A program made the position numbers and the translations under genes. Positions 1-7,089 of a DNA stretch of 12,917 nucleotides are shown piece by piece (position 1 is the first letter of the stretch; each line of letters opens with the position of its first letter). The notes beneath the pieces were generated by a model. It saw only the letters and a list, made by a program, of their open reading frames with translations. It did not search any database and was not told the origin of the DNA. This DNA comes from Clostridiales bacterium (GTDB taxonomy: Bacteria; Bacillota; Clostridia; Lachnospirales; WQUN01): the NCBI GenBank assembly GCA_031273705.1, contig JAISRJ010000299.1, positions 1 to 12,917 of the forward strand, written 5' to 3'.

Positions 1-134
1 ACCGAATCCTACTCATCCGGGACGGGAAGTTGTTTCATCAGTTGGTACGCGTCGAGGAAACACGCAGACAATTCTTTGACAAAATTATTGAGGTGATGAG
101 CCTGTTGGGCGGTGACGGCAATGACGTCGATTAA
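1..134 (+). CDS. BceA-like ABC transporter ATP-binding protein, C-terminal end (partial)
   Basis: The frame with codons starting at position 3 is open from the left edge to a TAA at 132-134 and encodes about 43 residues, beginning RILLIRDGKLFHQLVR and ending SLLGGDGNDVD. The 'I-R-D-G-K' strand and a helical tail ending in 'LLGG' are typical of the last part of BceA/YxdL-type ATPases, which power peptide-antibiotic detoxification permeases. The following permease begins inside this gene (ATG 121, 14-base overlap), the usual ATPase-permease arrangement with translational coupling. Walker A, Walker B and signature motifs lie outside the window, so the family call rests on the tail and on the neighbour. 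Confidence 0.75.
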   Translation, partial: RILLIRDGKLFHQLVRVEETRRQFFDKIIEVMSLLGGDGNDVD

Positions 135-2166
135 TTTGGCGGCGCGAAATGTCAAAAAGAGTATCCGCGATTACACCATCTACTTTTTGACTCTCACCTT
201 CGGCGTTTGTATTTTCTATATTTTCAACGCACTGGAAAGCCAGCAGACCATGATGGAGATCACGCAAAGTCAAGCAGAAATTTTTAAGCTGTTGGGGAAT
301 ATCATGAGCAGCGTGTCCGTATTCATCTCCTTTATTTTGGGGTTCCTAATCGTCTACGCCAATCGGTTTCTGATCAAGCGGCGTAAAAAGGAATTTGGCG
401 TGTATATGACGCTGGGCATGGAAAAAGGTAAAATCTCACGCGTTTTGATTATGGAAACCCTTCTCGTCGGGCTGTTCGCGTTATTATTCGGCCTACTGCT
501 CGGCGCGCTCCTCTCGCAGGGTATGGCGCTTGTAACCTCCAACTTGCTGGGAGCAACCGTCACAAACTTTCGTTTTGTGTTTTCCTTGTCGGCGGTCATC
601 AAAACCGCGATCTATTTTGGACTTGTTTTCCTGCTGGTGATGATCTTCAACACCATTACCGTCAGCAAACAAAAGTTGATCAACCTTCTTTACGCAAATC
701 GCAAAAACGAAAGCTTCAGAACACCCAGACTGCTTTTATCTGTCGTGTTGTTCCTGATCTCTCTTTGCTTCCTGGGCTATGCTTACTTTATCATGCTATC
801 CGGTGGAGTTTCCGCCATGTTTGACAGTAAACCGCTTTTGCTTTCCGTCTTATTGGGCATGGCCGGAACGTTTTTGTTCTTTTTCTCGTTGTCCGGTTTC
901 TTTTTAAAGTTGATCCAACAAAGCAAAACACTGTATCTGAAAAACCTAAATATGTTTATTCTGAGGCAGATAAACAGTAAAATCAATACGACCTACGTTT
1001 CCATAAGCCTTGTGTGTATGATGCTGTTCATTTCAATTTGCACCTTGTCCTCCGGTATGGGTCTGTCTTCCGCCATCTCAGGGGAAATGAAAAAGAACGC
1101 GCCGTTTGACGTTAGCTTTAGCGCCTATGCAAAAACCGACGAAAACAGTAAAGCCATAAGCAATTATCCCGGCGTGGATTTTATAGACGTCGCTCAAAAA
1201 CAAGATGTTGCTCTGAGTTCCTTCGCAAAGGAATCGCTGACGGTTAGATATTATGACGCTGGATTTTCCATTCCCTTGCGAGTAGTGGAAAATGGATTCG
1301 AGGTAGTCATCGACATGCAAGCTTGTATTTTGAAACTGTCGGATTACAACAAGGTTTTGGCGTTTCAGGGCGTTTCGCCCCTCTCGCTTGCTGAAAACGA
1401 ATACGCCGTTAATTTCGCTGTGACCAACGCTGCCTTTCGCAAAGCTATGCAAGAATACCTAAAAGAATCAAATACGGTTATTTTAGGCGGCGAAACCCTT
1501 CAGACGGTTTCGGAACGGTTTTATACGCGCACGCTGGAAGTTTCGCGCAATCAGGATTACAACATCAACATTATCGTGAATGACGCATTGATAAGTGATC
1601 TGCCCTCCTTCCGCGACGTTTTGCACATCAACTACCCCGGACCGACAGAAGCGTATGACAAACTGTGCATGGACAGTTTAGCCAAACTGAACTTTGAAGA
1701 AAATATTGAGACCACCCTTCAAACAAAATCCGAAGTGCAGGATGTCAACAACTCGGCGATCACCATTGTCTCCTATCTCGCGGTCTATTTGGGTATCATC
1801 TTTTTGATCGCCGCCGCGGCGGTTTTGGCCATTGGGCAGCTTTCGGAGACCAGCGACAACACCGGCCGATATGGACTTCTTCACAAGCTTGGCACAGAGG
1901 AAAGCATGATCAAACAGGCTTTGTTCGCGCAGATCGCTATCTATTTCGGGGCGCCTATGCTGCTGGCGCTGGTTCATTCCATAGTTGGCATTACCGTGGC
2001 AAGCAATGTCGTAAGCACTTTTGACAAGGGAAATATTTTAGGCGGAAGCCTATTCACAGCGGCAGCGATTCTGACTATTTATGGCGGATATTTTTTGGCG
2101 ACCTATGTGGGGAGCAAGAACATTCTGAATCGGGACTGTGCGCAGCTTAAAAATAGGGTTGAATAA
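121..2166 (+). CDS. BceB-like FtsX-family ABC transporter permease
   Basis: A 681-residue membrane protein and the permease partner of the overlapping ATPase; BceAB-type transporters remove or sense cell-wall-active peptide antibiotics, often with a BceRS two-component system. The ATG at 121 is preferred to the in-frame GTG at 112 because the protein then starts MTSINLAARNVKKSIRDY, the usual short amphipathic N-terminus before TM1 (about 18-37). Next comes an FtsX-type block with the cytoplasmic motif 'RRKKEFGVYMTLGMEKGKI' near 85-105 and several membrane segments up to about 310. A large soluble, presumably extracellular domain (about 320-575) follows, then three C-terminal membrane segments. 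This 10-TM plan with one big loop before TM8 is diagnostic of BceB/VraG. Length fits the family. Substrate is unknown; no sensor kinase or regulator is in view. Confidence 0.85.
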   Translation: MTSINLAARNVKKSIRDYTIYFLTLTFGVCIFYIFNALESQQTMMEITQSQAEIFKLLGNIMSSVSVFISFILGFLIVYANRFLIKRRKKEFGVYMTLGMEKGKISRVLIMETLLVGLFALLFGLLLGALLSQGMALVTSNLLGATVTNFRFVFSLSAVIKTAIYFGLVFLLVMIFNTITVSKQKLINLLYANRKNESFRTPRLLLSVVLFLISLCFLGYAYFIMLSGGVSAMFDSKPLLLSVLLGMAGTFLFFFSLSGFFLKLIQQSKTLYLKNLNMFILRQINSKINTTYVSISLVCMMLFISICTLSSGMGLSSAISGEMKKNAPFDVSFSAYAKTDENSKAISNYPGVDFIDVAQKQDVALSSFAKESLTVRYYDAGFSIPLRVVENGFEVVIDMQACILKLSDYNKVLAFQGVSPLSLAENEYAVNFAVTNAAFRKAMQEYLKESNTVILGGETLQTVSERFYTRTLEVSRNQDYNINIIVNDALISDLPSFRDVLHINYPGPTEAYDKLCMDSLAKLNFEENIETTLQTKSEVQDVNNSAITIVSYLAVYLGIIFLIAAAAVLAIGQLSETSDNTGRYGLLHKLGTEESMIKQALFAQIAIYFGAPMLLALVHSIVGITVASNVVSTFDKGNILGGSLFTAAAILTIYGGYFLATYVGSKNILNRDCAQLKNRVE

Positions 2167-2177
2167 TTGAATAATTG

Positions 2178-2222
2178 AAAAAAAGAACGCGGAAACAACT
2201 GCCGGTTTCCGCGCTCTTTTTT
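2178..2222. terminator. Bidirectional intrinsic terminator between convergent genes
   Basis: A stem with arms CGCGGAAAC (2188-2196) and GTTTCCGCG (2204-2212) extends past one mismatch into A-rich and T-rich flanks (AAAAGA / TCTTTTTT). U-tracts are therefore available in both directions, serving the permease (+) and the convergent CDF gene (-). Confidence 0.85.
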
Positions 2223-2251
2223 AGAATTCACAGTCAATTGCGATAAGAGGA

Positions 2252-3136
2252 CTACACTTCTTTTTCTTGACCGGGGTTCATATGCACCATAATGTGTTTA
2301 ACTTGCGGAAACTCGGATTCGATTGCGTCGTGCACACGCTCCGCGGCGTCATGTGCACGGTGGAGTGTATGTTCCCCGCCGACGCTTATTTCTACATCTA
2401 CATAAATCTTGTCGCCAAACACACGGGTTTTAATCTGGTCAACACCCAAAACATCTTTTTGAAGCATTATCAGACCGGTAATTTTTCTGATAGTCTCCCG
2501 ATCAACAGCCCTGTCGGTCATTTTACCTACGGAGTCAATGAAAATTTCCACAGCCACTTTTACAATGAATACACAAATGATAACGCTTGCCAGAGGATCG
2601 AGAATTGCATAACCCATCCGCGCGCCTATTATACCCAATAAGCTGCCAACGGACGAAAGCGCGTCCGACCTATGGTGCCAGGCGTCCGCCATCAACGCTC
2701 CGGAACTGATTCTTTGCGCCTCACGCCTTGTAAACCAGTACATAGCCTCTTTCACGATGATTGAAAACACGGCGCAAACCAAGGGAAACAAACCCGGTAT
2801 TTGCCCTGTCGATATTTCCTTGCCGACAATAGATTTAATACCGGAATAACCGATGCCCAATCCCGCAAGCCCCAAAAAAACCGCCAAAATAATGGCTGCC
2901 ACGCATTCCATTCTTTCGTGTCCGTATTGATGATCCTCGTCGGATTGGCGATTAGCCATAGTAACTCCGATGATTACCACCACACTGCTGAAAATATCGG
3001 ACATAGAATGAACCGCGTCCGAAACCATTGCCGTGGAATGACCCAATACGCCTGCCGCGAATTTTAACGCGGCTAAAATGGCGTTAATGATTATTCCAAT
3101 TGCCGTTATTCGTATAGCGGCATGTTCTTTTCTCAT
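2252..3136 (-). CDS. Cation diffusion facilitator (CDF) family metal transporter
   Basis: 294 residues, the usual CDF length. These are proton-coupled divalent-metal exporters working as membrane dimers. Six membrane segments fill residues 10-205. The metal site is visible as two HxxxD pairs: H43-D47 in TM2 (DAVHSMSD) and H154-D158 in TM5 (DAWHHRSD); an all His/Asp site is common in zinc exporters, so Zn is possible, but Mn, Fe or Co cannot be excluded. The cytoplasmic ferredoxin-like C-terminal domain (about 210-290) has the expected beta pattern 'IYVDVEISV' and a late His-rich strand 'VKHIMVHM'. The ATG at 3136 follows a weak GGGG motif. It is a single-gene unit with its own promoter and a terminator shared with the permease. 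I see no metal-responsive operator. Confidence 0.9.
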   Translation of the reverse strand: MRKEHAAIRITAIGIIINAILAALKFAAGVLGHSTAMVSDAVHSMSDIFSSVVVIIGVTMANRQSDEDHQYGHERMECVAAIILAVFLGLAGLGIGYSGIKSIVGKEISTGQIPGLFPLVCAVFSIIVKEAMYWFTRREAQRISSGALMADAWHHRSDALSSVGSLLGIIGARMGYAILDPLASVIICVFIVKVAVEIFIDSVGKMTDRAVDRETIRKITGLIMLQKDVLGVDQIKTRVFGDKIYVDVEISVGGEHTLHRAHDAAERVHDAIESEFPQVKHIMVHMNPGQEKEV

Positions 3137-3172
3137 AAATAAAACCCCATTCTCGCCAGAGAGTGATAAATG

Positions 3173-3201
3173 TTTATAGCATATGCCGAAAGTGTTGTCA
3201 A
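3173..3201 (-). promoter_or_regulatory. Promoter of the CDF transporter
   Basis: On the minus strand, a perfect -35 TTGACA (3201-3196) is separated by exactly 17 bp from TATAAA (3178-3173), placing the transcript start about 30 bases before the ATG at 3136. Confidence 0.7.
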
Positions 3202-3292
3202 CGTGTGCAATTATTTTTCCTTGTAACAGTATTCAACGCTAAATTTTCATCATAAGATGAATAGAAGTTTTTAACTAAGGAGCTGAAGGTTT

Positions 3293-4237
3293 ATGTTCAA
3301 GAAAGTCATTTTTGCGGCTCTTTTTTTGACATCTGTGTGCGCCGCCAAGGAGGGATATGCTCAAGTGTTTAACGAGACAATTACACCAAACGAACTAACG
3401 ATAAAATGGGAGGATAATCGCAGCGAGGAGATAACATTGGACACTTTCAAACTTAGGGGATACAATTTAGCGCAGCTTAGAACCCTCGTTCGGGCTTGTG
3501 GAGGCAGTATTATCGAGACGAATGGCGGTTATCAAATTATAACCGGCGGAGAACCTGATTCCTCCGCGGAGATCGGGTTCGAGGGAGAACAGCAGGTTAA
3601 GGTTCAATATAACGAGACACAAATACTTGACAAATCGGGGAACTATGTCAAGCCGAGCGAACCCGGTTGGGTATTGCTTACCGATTACAATTACAACTGG
3701 GGTTCTATTCGGGATGTGCTTCGCTCGTTGGGCTTAGAGGTAAAAAGCTATACCGACGACTCGAACACAGATAAAACAACCGTTGTTATAGGCGAAATAA
3801 TACCAACTATTAAAGGACGCAGAGCATTCCCCACGCCAACCGGATTTATCGGCTCTAAACCGATGTATGTGTATTACAAGGATGAAATATCGCCTTCTAT
3901 GGATAATGGGTATGTGGTAAAAACATTTGACGACAAGATGGGCGAGTCATTATTGTGGATATACGCCCGTGACGGAGTTAAGAATTTATGTATTTACGCC
4001 GTGGAATATGTTGAACTCGAGAATGGTGAGTTTGGGTTTATTCGGAAGGAAAAATTATTTGAGACTGTTATGAGCGGCACAAACGTGTTAGAATACAAAA
4101 CCATCGTTCCGGAAGGAATGCCTTTTGCGGCGGTGACTTTTACGGAAGAGGACGGTAAGGAGTACGCTTATGTAATAAGTTATGACGGCGTTACCGGCAG
4201 GGTATCGTCAATACCCGCGGAGTTGCACGACAAGTAA
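3293..4237 (+). CDS. Secreted protein of unknown function with two stalk-like repeats
   Basis: 314 residues. The N-terminus MFKKVIFAALFLTSVCAAKEGYAQ is a clear Sec signal peptide, probably cut after about residue 24; there is no lipobox or later membrane segment, so the product should be released or cell-surface associated. A good RBS (AAGGAG at 3277-3282, 10 bases before the ATG) fixes the start. Two internal units resemble each other: about 48-86, around LRGYNLAQLRTLVRACGGSI, and about 127-167, around YNYNWGSIRDVLRSLGLEVK. Their pattern recalls the copper-amine-oxidase-N 'stalk' domains common in secreted Clostridia proteins (inference, not a firm hit). The rest, residues 180-314, is beta-rich and I do not recognise it. 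It stands alone between a divergent and a convergent gene. Confidence 0.75.
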   Translation: MFKKVIFAALFLTSVCAAKEGYAQVFNETITPNELTIKWEDNRSEEITLDTFKLRGYNLAQLRTLVRACGGSIIETNGGYQIITGGEPDSSAEIGFEGEQQVKVQYNETQILDKSGNYVKPSEPGWVLLTDYNYNWGSIRDVLRSLGLEVKSYTDDSNTDKTTVVIGEIIPTIKGRRAFPTPTGFIGSKPMYVYYKDEISPSMDNGYVVKTFDDKMGESLLWIYARDGVKNLCIYAVEYVELENGEFGFIRKEKLFETVMSGTNVLEYKTIVPEGMPFAAVTFTEEDGKEYAYVISYDGVTGRVSSIPAELHDK

Positions 4238-4291
4238 AAACATGTTTCAGATATAGGGCATATGCGAAGCCAGGCAAGAACGTTTGACCGT

Positions 4292-4331
4292 ATGTCGGCA
4301 AAAAGTTAGACACTTAACTTTTTGCCGACAT
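4292..4331. repeat. 17-bp perfect inverted repeat, terminator-like
   Basis: ATGTCGGCAAAAAGTTA (4292-4308) pairs perfectly with its complement at 4315-4331 across a 6-base loop. It sits between the stops of the convergent secreted-protein gene and obg, so it probably ends both transcripts. The T5 run is inside the stem rather than after it, so it is not a standard intrinsic terminator. Confidence 0.6.
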
Positions 4332-4348
4332 TAAAAAATAATCCGGAA

Positions 4349-5629
4349 CTAATGAAAAAACTCAAATTCTCTGCCATACATAATAACAGTATCGTGATCC
4401 TTTGCTCCATTAGCTTCCAATTCAGCGTTGATCCCCTTTTCCCGTAAGAACCTTTGAAAAAACGCCAAGCCATTTTCGGTATCCAGATTAGTAAAATCCA
4501 ACATGCGTTCCAGCCCGCGCCCCGTAAGTGAAAAAACCCCTTCGGAAAGCTGTTCAACGGTAAACGCTTCCGCCTCTTTTAACAAAATCGATTCATCGTA
4601 TTCTACGTAATCCGAAACAAATACAATATCTTGCGGATAATTGGAGAGTATATTATAAGCGGATTCCATTAACGCGTCCAGCCCGGCGTTTGAGGCCGCG
4701 GAGATAGGAAACACGGTAAGCCCCTGTTTAGAAGCGTATTCTTGAATCGCGGGCAAATAATCCGCGGATTCTGGCAAATCAATCTTGTTTGCAGCTATAA
4801 TCTGCGGACGTTTTGCCAGTTCGGAGTTATAAGCCGCAAGTTCGTTATTAACCATTTCAAGAAGGTTGACAGGATCGCCTTCTAAGCCGGAGGAATCGAC
4901 CACATGAATAAATAATTTTGTCCGCTCGACATGCTTTAGAAAAAAATGCCCCAGGCCTTGCCCTTTACTGGCACCTTCGATTAATCCGGGAATGTCCGCC
5001 AATACAAAATCCTTGCCCCATTTATTTCGCACCACACCGAGGTTTGGTGAAAGAGTAGTAAAATGATAGCTCGCGATTTTAGGGTTAGCGTTTGTAACCA
5101 TAGAAAGCAAAGTGGATTTACCCGCGTTTGGAAAACCGATAATGCCGACATCCGCTATAAGTTTTAGCTCTAGACTAAGATCAAAGGATTTTGCGTCGCC
5201 ACCCGGCTGGGCAAATTTTGGCGCTTGCCGTGACGGTGTGGCAAAATGTTGATTGCCTCGACCGCCTCGACCGCCCTTAGCGATTATCTTGCGTTCACCG
5301 GCTGTAATCATGTCCGCCATGATCTTTTGCGACTCCGCTTCGCGGATGATTGTGCCGACGGGGACTTTTATTATAAGATCCGGCGCGGATTTGCCGGATT
5401 TATTGCGCCCGTCGCCGGGTTCGCCGGGTTCTGCTTTGAACTTTTTTTTATATCGAAAATCTATCAGGCTGTTTTTATCATTATCGGCTTCAAAAATAAT
5501 GTCGCCGCCCTTGCCGCCGTCGCCGCCGTCGGGACCGCCTGCCGGTACATATTTTTCGCGTCGGAAAGAGACGCATCCGTTCCCGCCTCGACCGGAGGTC
5601 ACAGTGATTTTTACTCTGTCTTCAAACAT
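4349..5629 (-). CDS. obg: GTPase ObgE/CgtA
   Basis: 426 residues; an essential GTPase linked to 50S subunit maturation and the stringent response. All three Obg parts are present: the glycine-rich Obg fold (about 1-158, with repeated GG motifs such as PAGGPDGGDGGKGG), the G domain (G1 GFPNAGKST at about 165-173, G3 DIPGLIEG at 212-219, G4 NKID at 281-284), and the C-terminal OCT domain (about 342-426) found in Gram-positive Obg. Start choice: ATGs occur at 5638 and 5629; the GAGG motif abuts the first but lies 9 bases before the second, and MFEDRVKI matches the family start, so 5629 is preferred. It is the last gene of the ribosomal operon, 34 bases after rpmA. Confidence 0.97.
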   Translation of the reverse strand: MFEDRVKITVTSGRGGNGCVSFRREKYVPAGGPDGGDGGKGGDIIFEADNDKNSLIDFRYKKKFKAEPGEPGDGRNKSGKSAPDLIIKVPVGTIIREAESQKIMADMITAGERKIIAKGGRGGRGNQHFATPSRQAPKFAQPGGDAKSFDLSLELKLIADVGIIGFPNAGKSTLLSMVTNANPKIASYHFTTLSPNLGVVRNKWGKDFVLADIPGLIEGASKGQGLGHFFLKHVERTKLFIHVVDSSGLEGDPVNLLEMVNNELAAYNSELAKRPQIIAANKIDLPESADYLPAIQEYASKQGLTVFPISAASNAGLDALMESAYNILSNYPQDIVFVSDYVEYDESILLKEAEAFTVEQLSEGVFSLTGRGLERMLDFTNLDTENGLAFFQRFLREKGINAELEANGAKDHDTVIMYGREFEFFH

Positions 5630-5663
5630 AAATCGCATCCTCAGAAAGCGTGGTTATGTCTTA

Positions 5664-5954
5664 TTATACCGTTTCCTGTAATGGATAAATCGAAACCTGC
5701 TTTTTGTCGCGCCCCTTTCTTTCATATCTGACACGGCCATCCTTCAGAGCGAATAGAGTATAATTAGAACCCAAACCCACGTTAGCGCCCGGATGAATCT
5801 TTGTTCCACACTGAGTGTAAAGGATATTACCCGCCTTTACAAATTGACCATCCGCGCGCTTTGCGCCATAGCGTTTTGAATTTGAATCGCGTCCGTTCTT
5901 GGTGGAACCGACGCCCTTTTTATGAGCGAAAAAACTTAGATTAAGACGGAGCAT
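5664..5954 (-). CDS. rpmA: 50S ribosomal protein L27
   Basis: 96 residues. L27 lies near the peptidyl transferase centre and its N-terminal tail reaches the tRNA acceptor end. The sequence MLRLNLSFF-AHKKGVGST has the Firmicutes-specific nine-residue leader, removed by Prp after the double Phe so that the mature chain starts at AHKKG. Core L27 motifs follow: GRDSNSKRYGAKR and GTKIHPGANVGLGSNYTLFAL. The RBS AAGGA lies 11 bases before the ATG. It sits in the conserved order rplU, prp, rpmA, obg. Confidence 0.97.
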   Translation of the reverse strand: MLRLNLSFFAHKKGVGSTKNGRDSNSKRYGAKRADGQFVKAGNILYTQCGTKIHPGANVGLGSNYTLFALKDGRVRYERKGRDKKQVSIYPLQETV

Positions 5955-5999
5955 TTATATCAGTCCTTATATTTAACTTTTTTTAATTTCATTAAAAAA

Positions 6000-6377
6000 T
6001 CAAATGATCATTTTCGGATCTTTTTCATCTCTAATAATCACTTGCCTGGGATATTCTTCCTGGATATTCTGTATACCCAACATCAGTGAGGACAGAAGCA
6101 AATCAACGTCGTGACGACGGTCAACGCTGTTTTTTTCATCAGGCGGAGCTGTTGCGCGGTTTTCGCGAATCTCAGGCAAATCAACGTGTATATAACCTGT
6201 CTCGTCGTCGGGAGGTAATTCGGCGGTCACTTCTTCATCCGTAAAAGTAAAAATTGAATTTACGGTGTTAAGCGCAAGAGCGGAAACACCCGCGCAAACT
6301 TCGCTCTTTCCATGACCAGTTACTTCAAAGCCACAGATTTCATCATTTTTGTTACGAAAAACAGAGAATTGAATCAT
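6000..6377 (-). CDS. prp: Ribosomal-processing cysteine protease Prp
   Basis: 125 residues. Prp cleaves the N-terminal extension of L27, encoded immediately downstream. The catalytic pair is visible as H22 in 'TGHGKSEV' and C28 in 'VCAGVSAL', followed by the conserved Asn-containing helix 'NTVNSIF', and at the end 'LMLGIQNIQEEYPRQVII', the usual closing helix and strand. Oddity: only five residues separate His and Cys, whereas in the Staphylococcus enzyme as I recall it (H22/C34) eleven do. It starts 5 bases after the rplU stop and has no Shine-Dalgarno motif of its own, so translation is probably coupled to rplU. Confidence 0.9.
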   Translation of the reverse strand: MIQFSVFRNKNDEICGFEVTGHGKSEVCAGVSALALNTVNSIFTFTDEEVTAELPPDDETGYIHVDLPEIRENRATAPPDEKNSVDRRHDVDLLLSSLMLGIQNIQEEYPRQVIIRDEKDPKMII

Positions 6378-6382
6378 TATAT

Positions 6383-6697
6383 TTACGCACTGACAATTTT
6401 ATCGATTTTCACACTGGTGAACGGTTGTCTGTGGCCTTTCTTTTTGTGGAAACCCTTTTTAGATTTAAATTTGTAGATAATAACCTTTTTTTCCTTGCCA
6501 TCGCCTATAATAGAAGCGGATACTTTCGCACCAGGGACAAACGGCTCGCCGATATAATGCTCGTCACCGTCGGCAATAAAAAGCACATGATCAAAGTCGT
6601 ATACCGTTCCGGCTTCCACACCCAATTTTTCGACTGTGATTATGTCCCCTTCCGAGACCTTGTACTGTTTGTTGCCTGTTTCAATAATCGCGTACAC
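6383..6697 (-). CDS. rplU: 50S ribosomal protein L21 (GTG start)
   Basis: 104 residues, normal L21 length, binding 23S rRNA near L20. Read from the GTG at 6697-6695 the protein is MYAIIETGNKQYKVSEGD, the exact family start; a longer frame from an ATG at 6733 would add 12 foreign residues and run through the RBS. GGAGGTG lies 7 bases before the GTG and decides the start. The basic patch KSKKGFHKKKGHRQPFT near the C-terminus is the signature region. First gene of the operon. Confidence 0.96.
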   Translation of the reverse strand: MYAIIETGNKQYKVSEGDIITVEKLGVEAGTVYDFDHVLFIADGDEHYIGEPFVPGAKVSASIIGDGKEKKVIIYKFKSKKGFHKKKGHRQPFTSVKIDKIVSA

Positions 6698-6815
6698 TGA
6701 TAACACCTCCAAATCGCGGGAAATAAATCCCATGATACTCGCCGGATACGGTTGTTTTTCAAATTAAATACCTCTCCGAGCGGTTATTAATACTCGCGAG
6801 CGAGTATGACAATCT
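6698..6815 (-). promoter_or_regulatory. Candidate L21-type leader RNA in the rplU 5' UTR
   Basis: About 115 bases separate the predicted transcript start from the rplU GTG. They contain a hairpin ATACTCG-CTCG-CGAGTAT (6807-6790) and a small GGGA...TCCC-like stem beside the RBS region (around 6718-6732). A conserved L21 leader, thought to mediate autoregulation, is known upstream of rplU in low-GC Gram-positives. That this is such a leader is inferred from position and structure only. Confidence 0.4.
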
Positions 6816-6820
6816 TTGTA

Positions 6821-6849
6821 ACCTTACCACGAAAAATATAGTGTGTCAA
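6821..6849 (-). promoter_or_regulatory. Promoter of the rplU-prp-rpmA-obg operon
   Basis: On the minus strand, a perfect TTGACA (6849-6844), a 17-bp spacer ending in TGG, and TAAGGT (6826-6821). The -10 is weak but is preceded by an extended TGn motif. A second -35-like TTGTCA lies downstream without a convincing -10. Confidence 0.5.
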
Positions 6850-7089
6850 GTTTCTTACAAATAATTTCTTACAAATTTCTTACAAATAATTCAGCTCTGA
6901 AAGGTAAAATAAAATCAAGAACCACCAAAACATGTATCACAGCCTACTGTGGAAAACTTTATGTCAAAAATGAAAACTTTTGGAAAAGAATAGAAAGTTA
7001 TCCACAGGCGACGGGCATAAGGGTTGCGTTTTAAGTTTTTTGTGTCTACTTTATTGACTATAGTCCAATATTATTTTGTTCACCTGTCG
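6850..7089. other. Gene-free intergenic stretch with short repeats and DnaA-box-like sites
   Basis: No believable gene is seen here. It holds three direct copies of TTTCTTACAAA (6851-6861, 6865-6875, 6876-6886) just upstream of the rplU -35, a TTATCCACA site (6998-7006, +), its variant TTTTCCACA on the other strand (6956-6948), and a small palindrome GACTATAGTC (7056-7065). No clear intrinsic terminator for the aldo/keto reductase gene that ends at 7090 is visible. Confidence 0.6.

Noticed and set aside
6698..6733. Longer start (ATG 6733) for L21
   Set aside because: The extra residues are translated from the RBS and leader; GTG 6697 gives the canonical L21 start.
6851..6886. Three short repeats as a CRISPR array
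   Set aside because: The units are only 11 bp with 0-3 base gaps, so there are no spacers.
6843..7034. 63-codon plus-strand frame between rplU and the AKR gene
   Set aside because: It starts at a GTG inside the rplU promoter without an RBS, begins in the TTTCTTACAAA repeats and has no recognisable motif.
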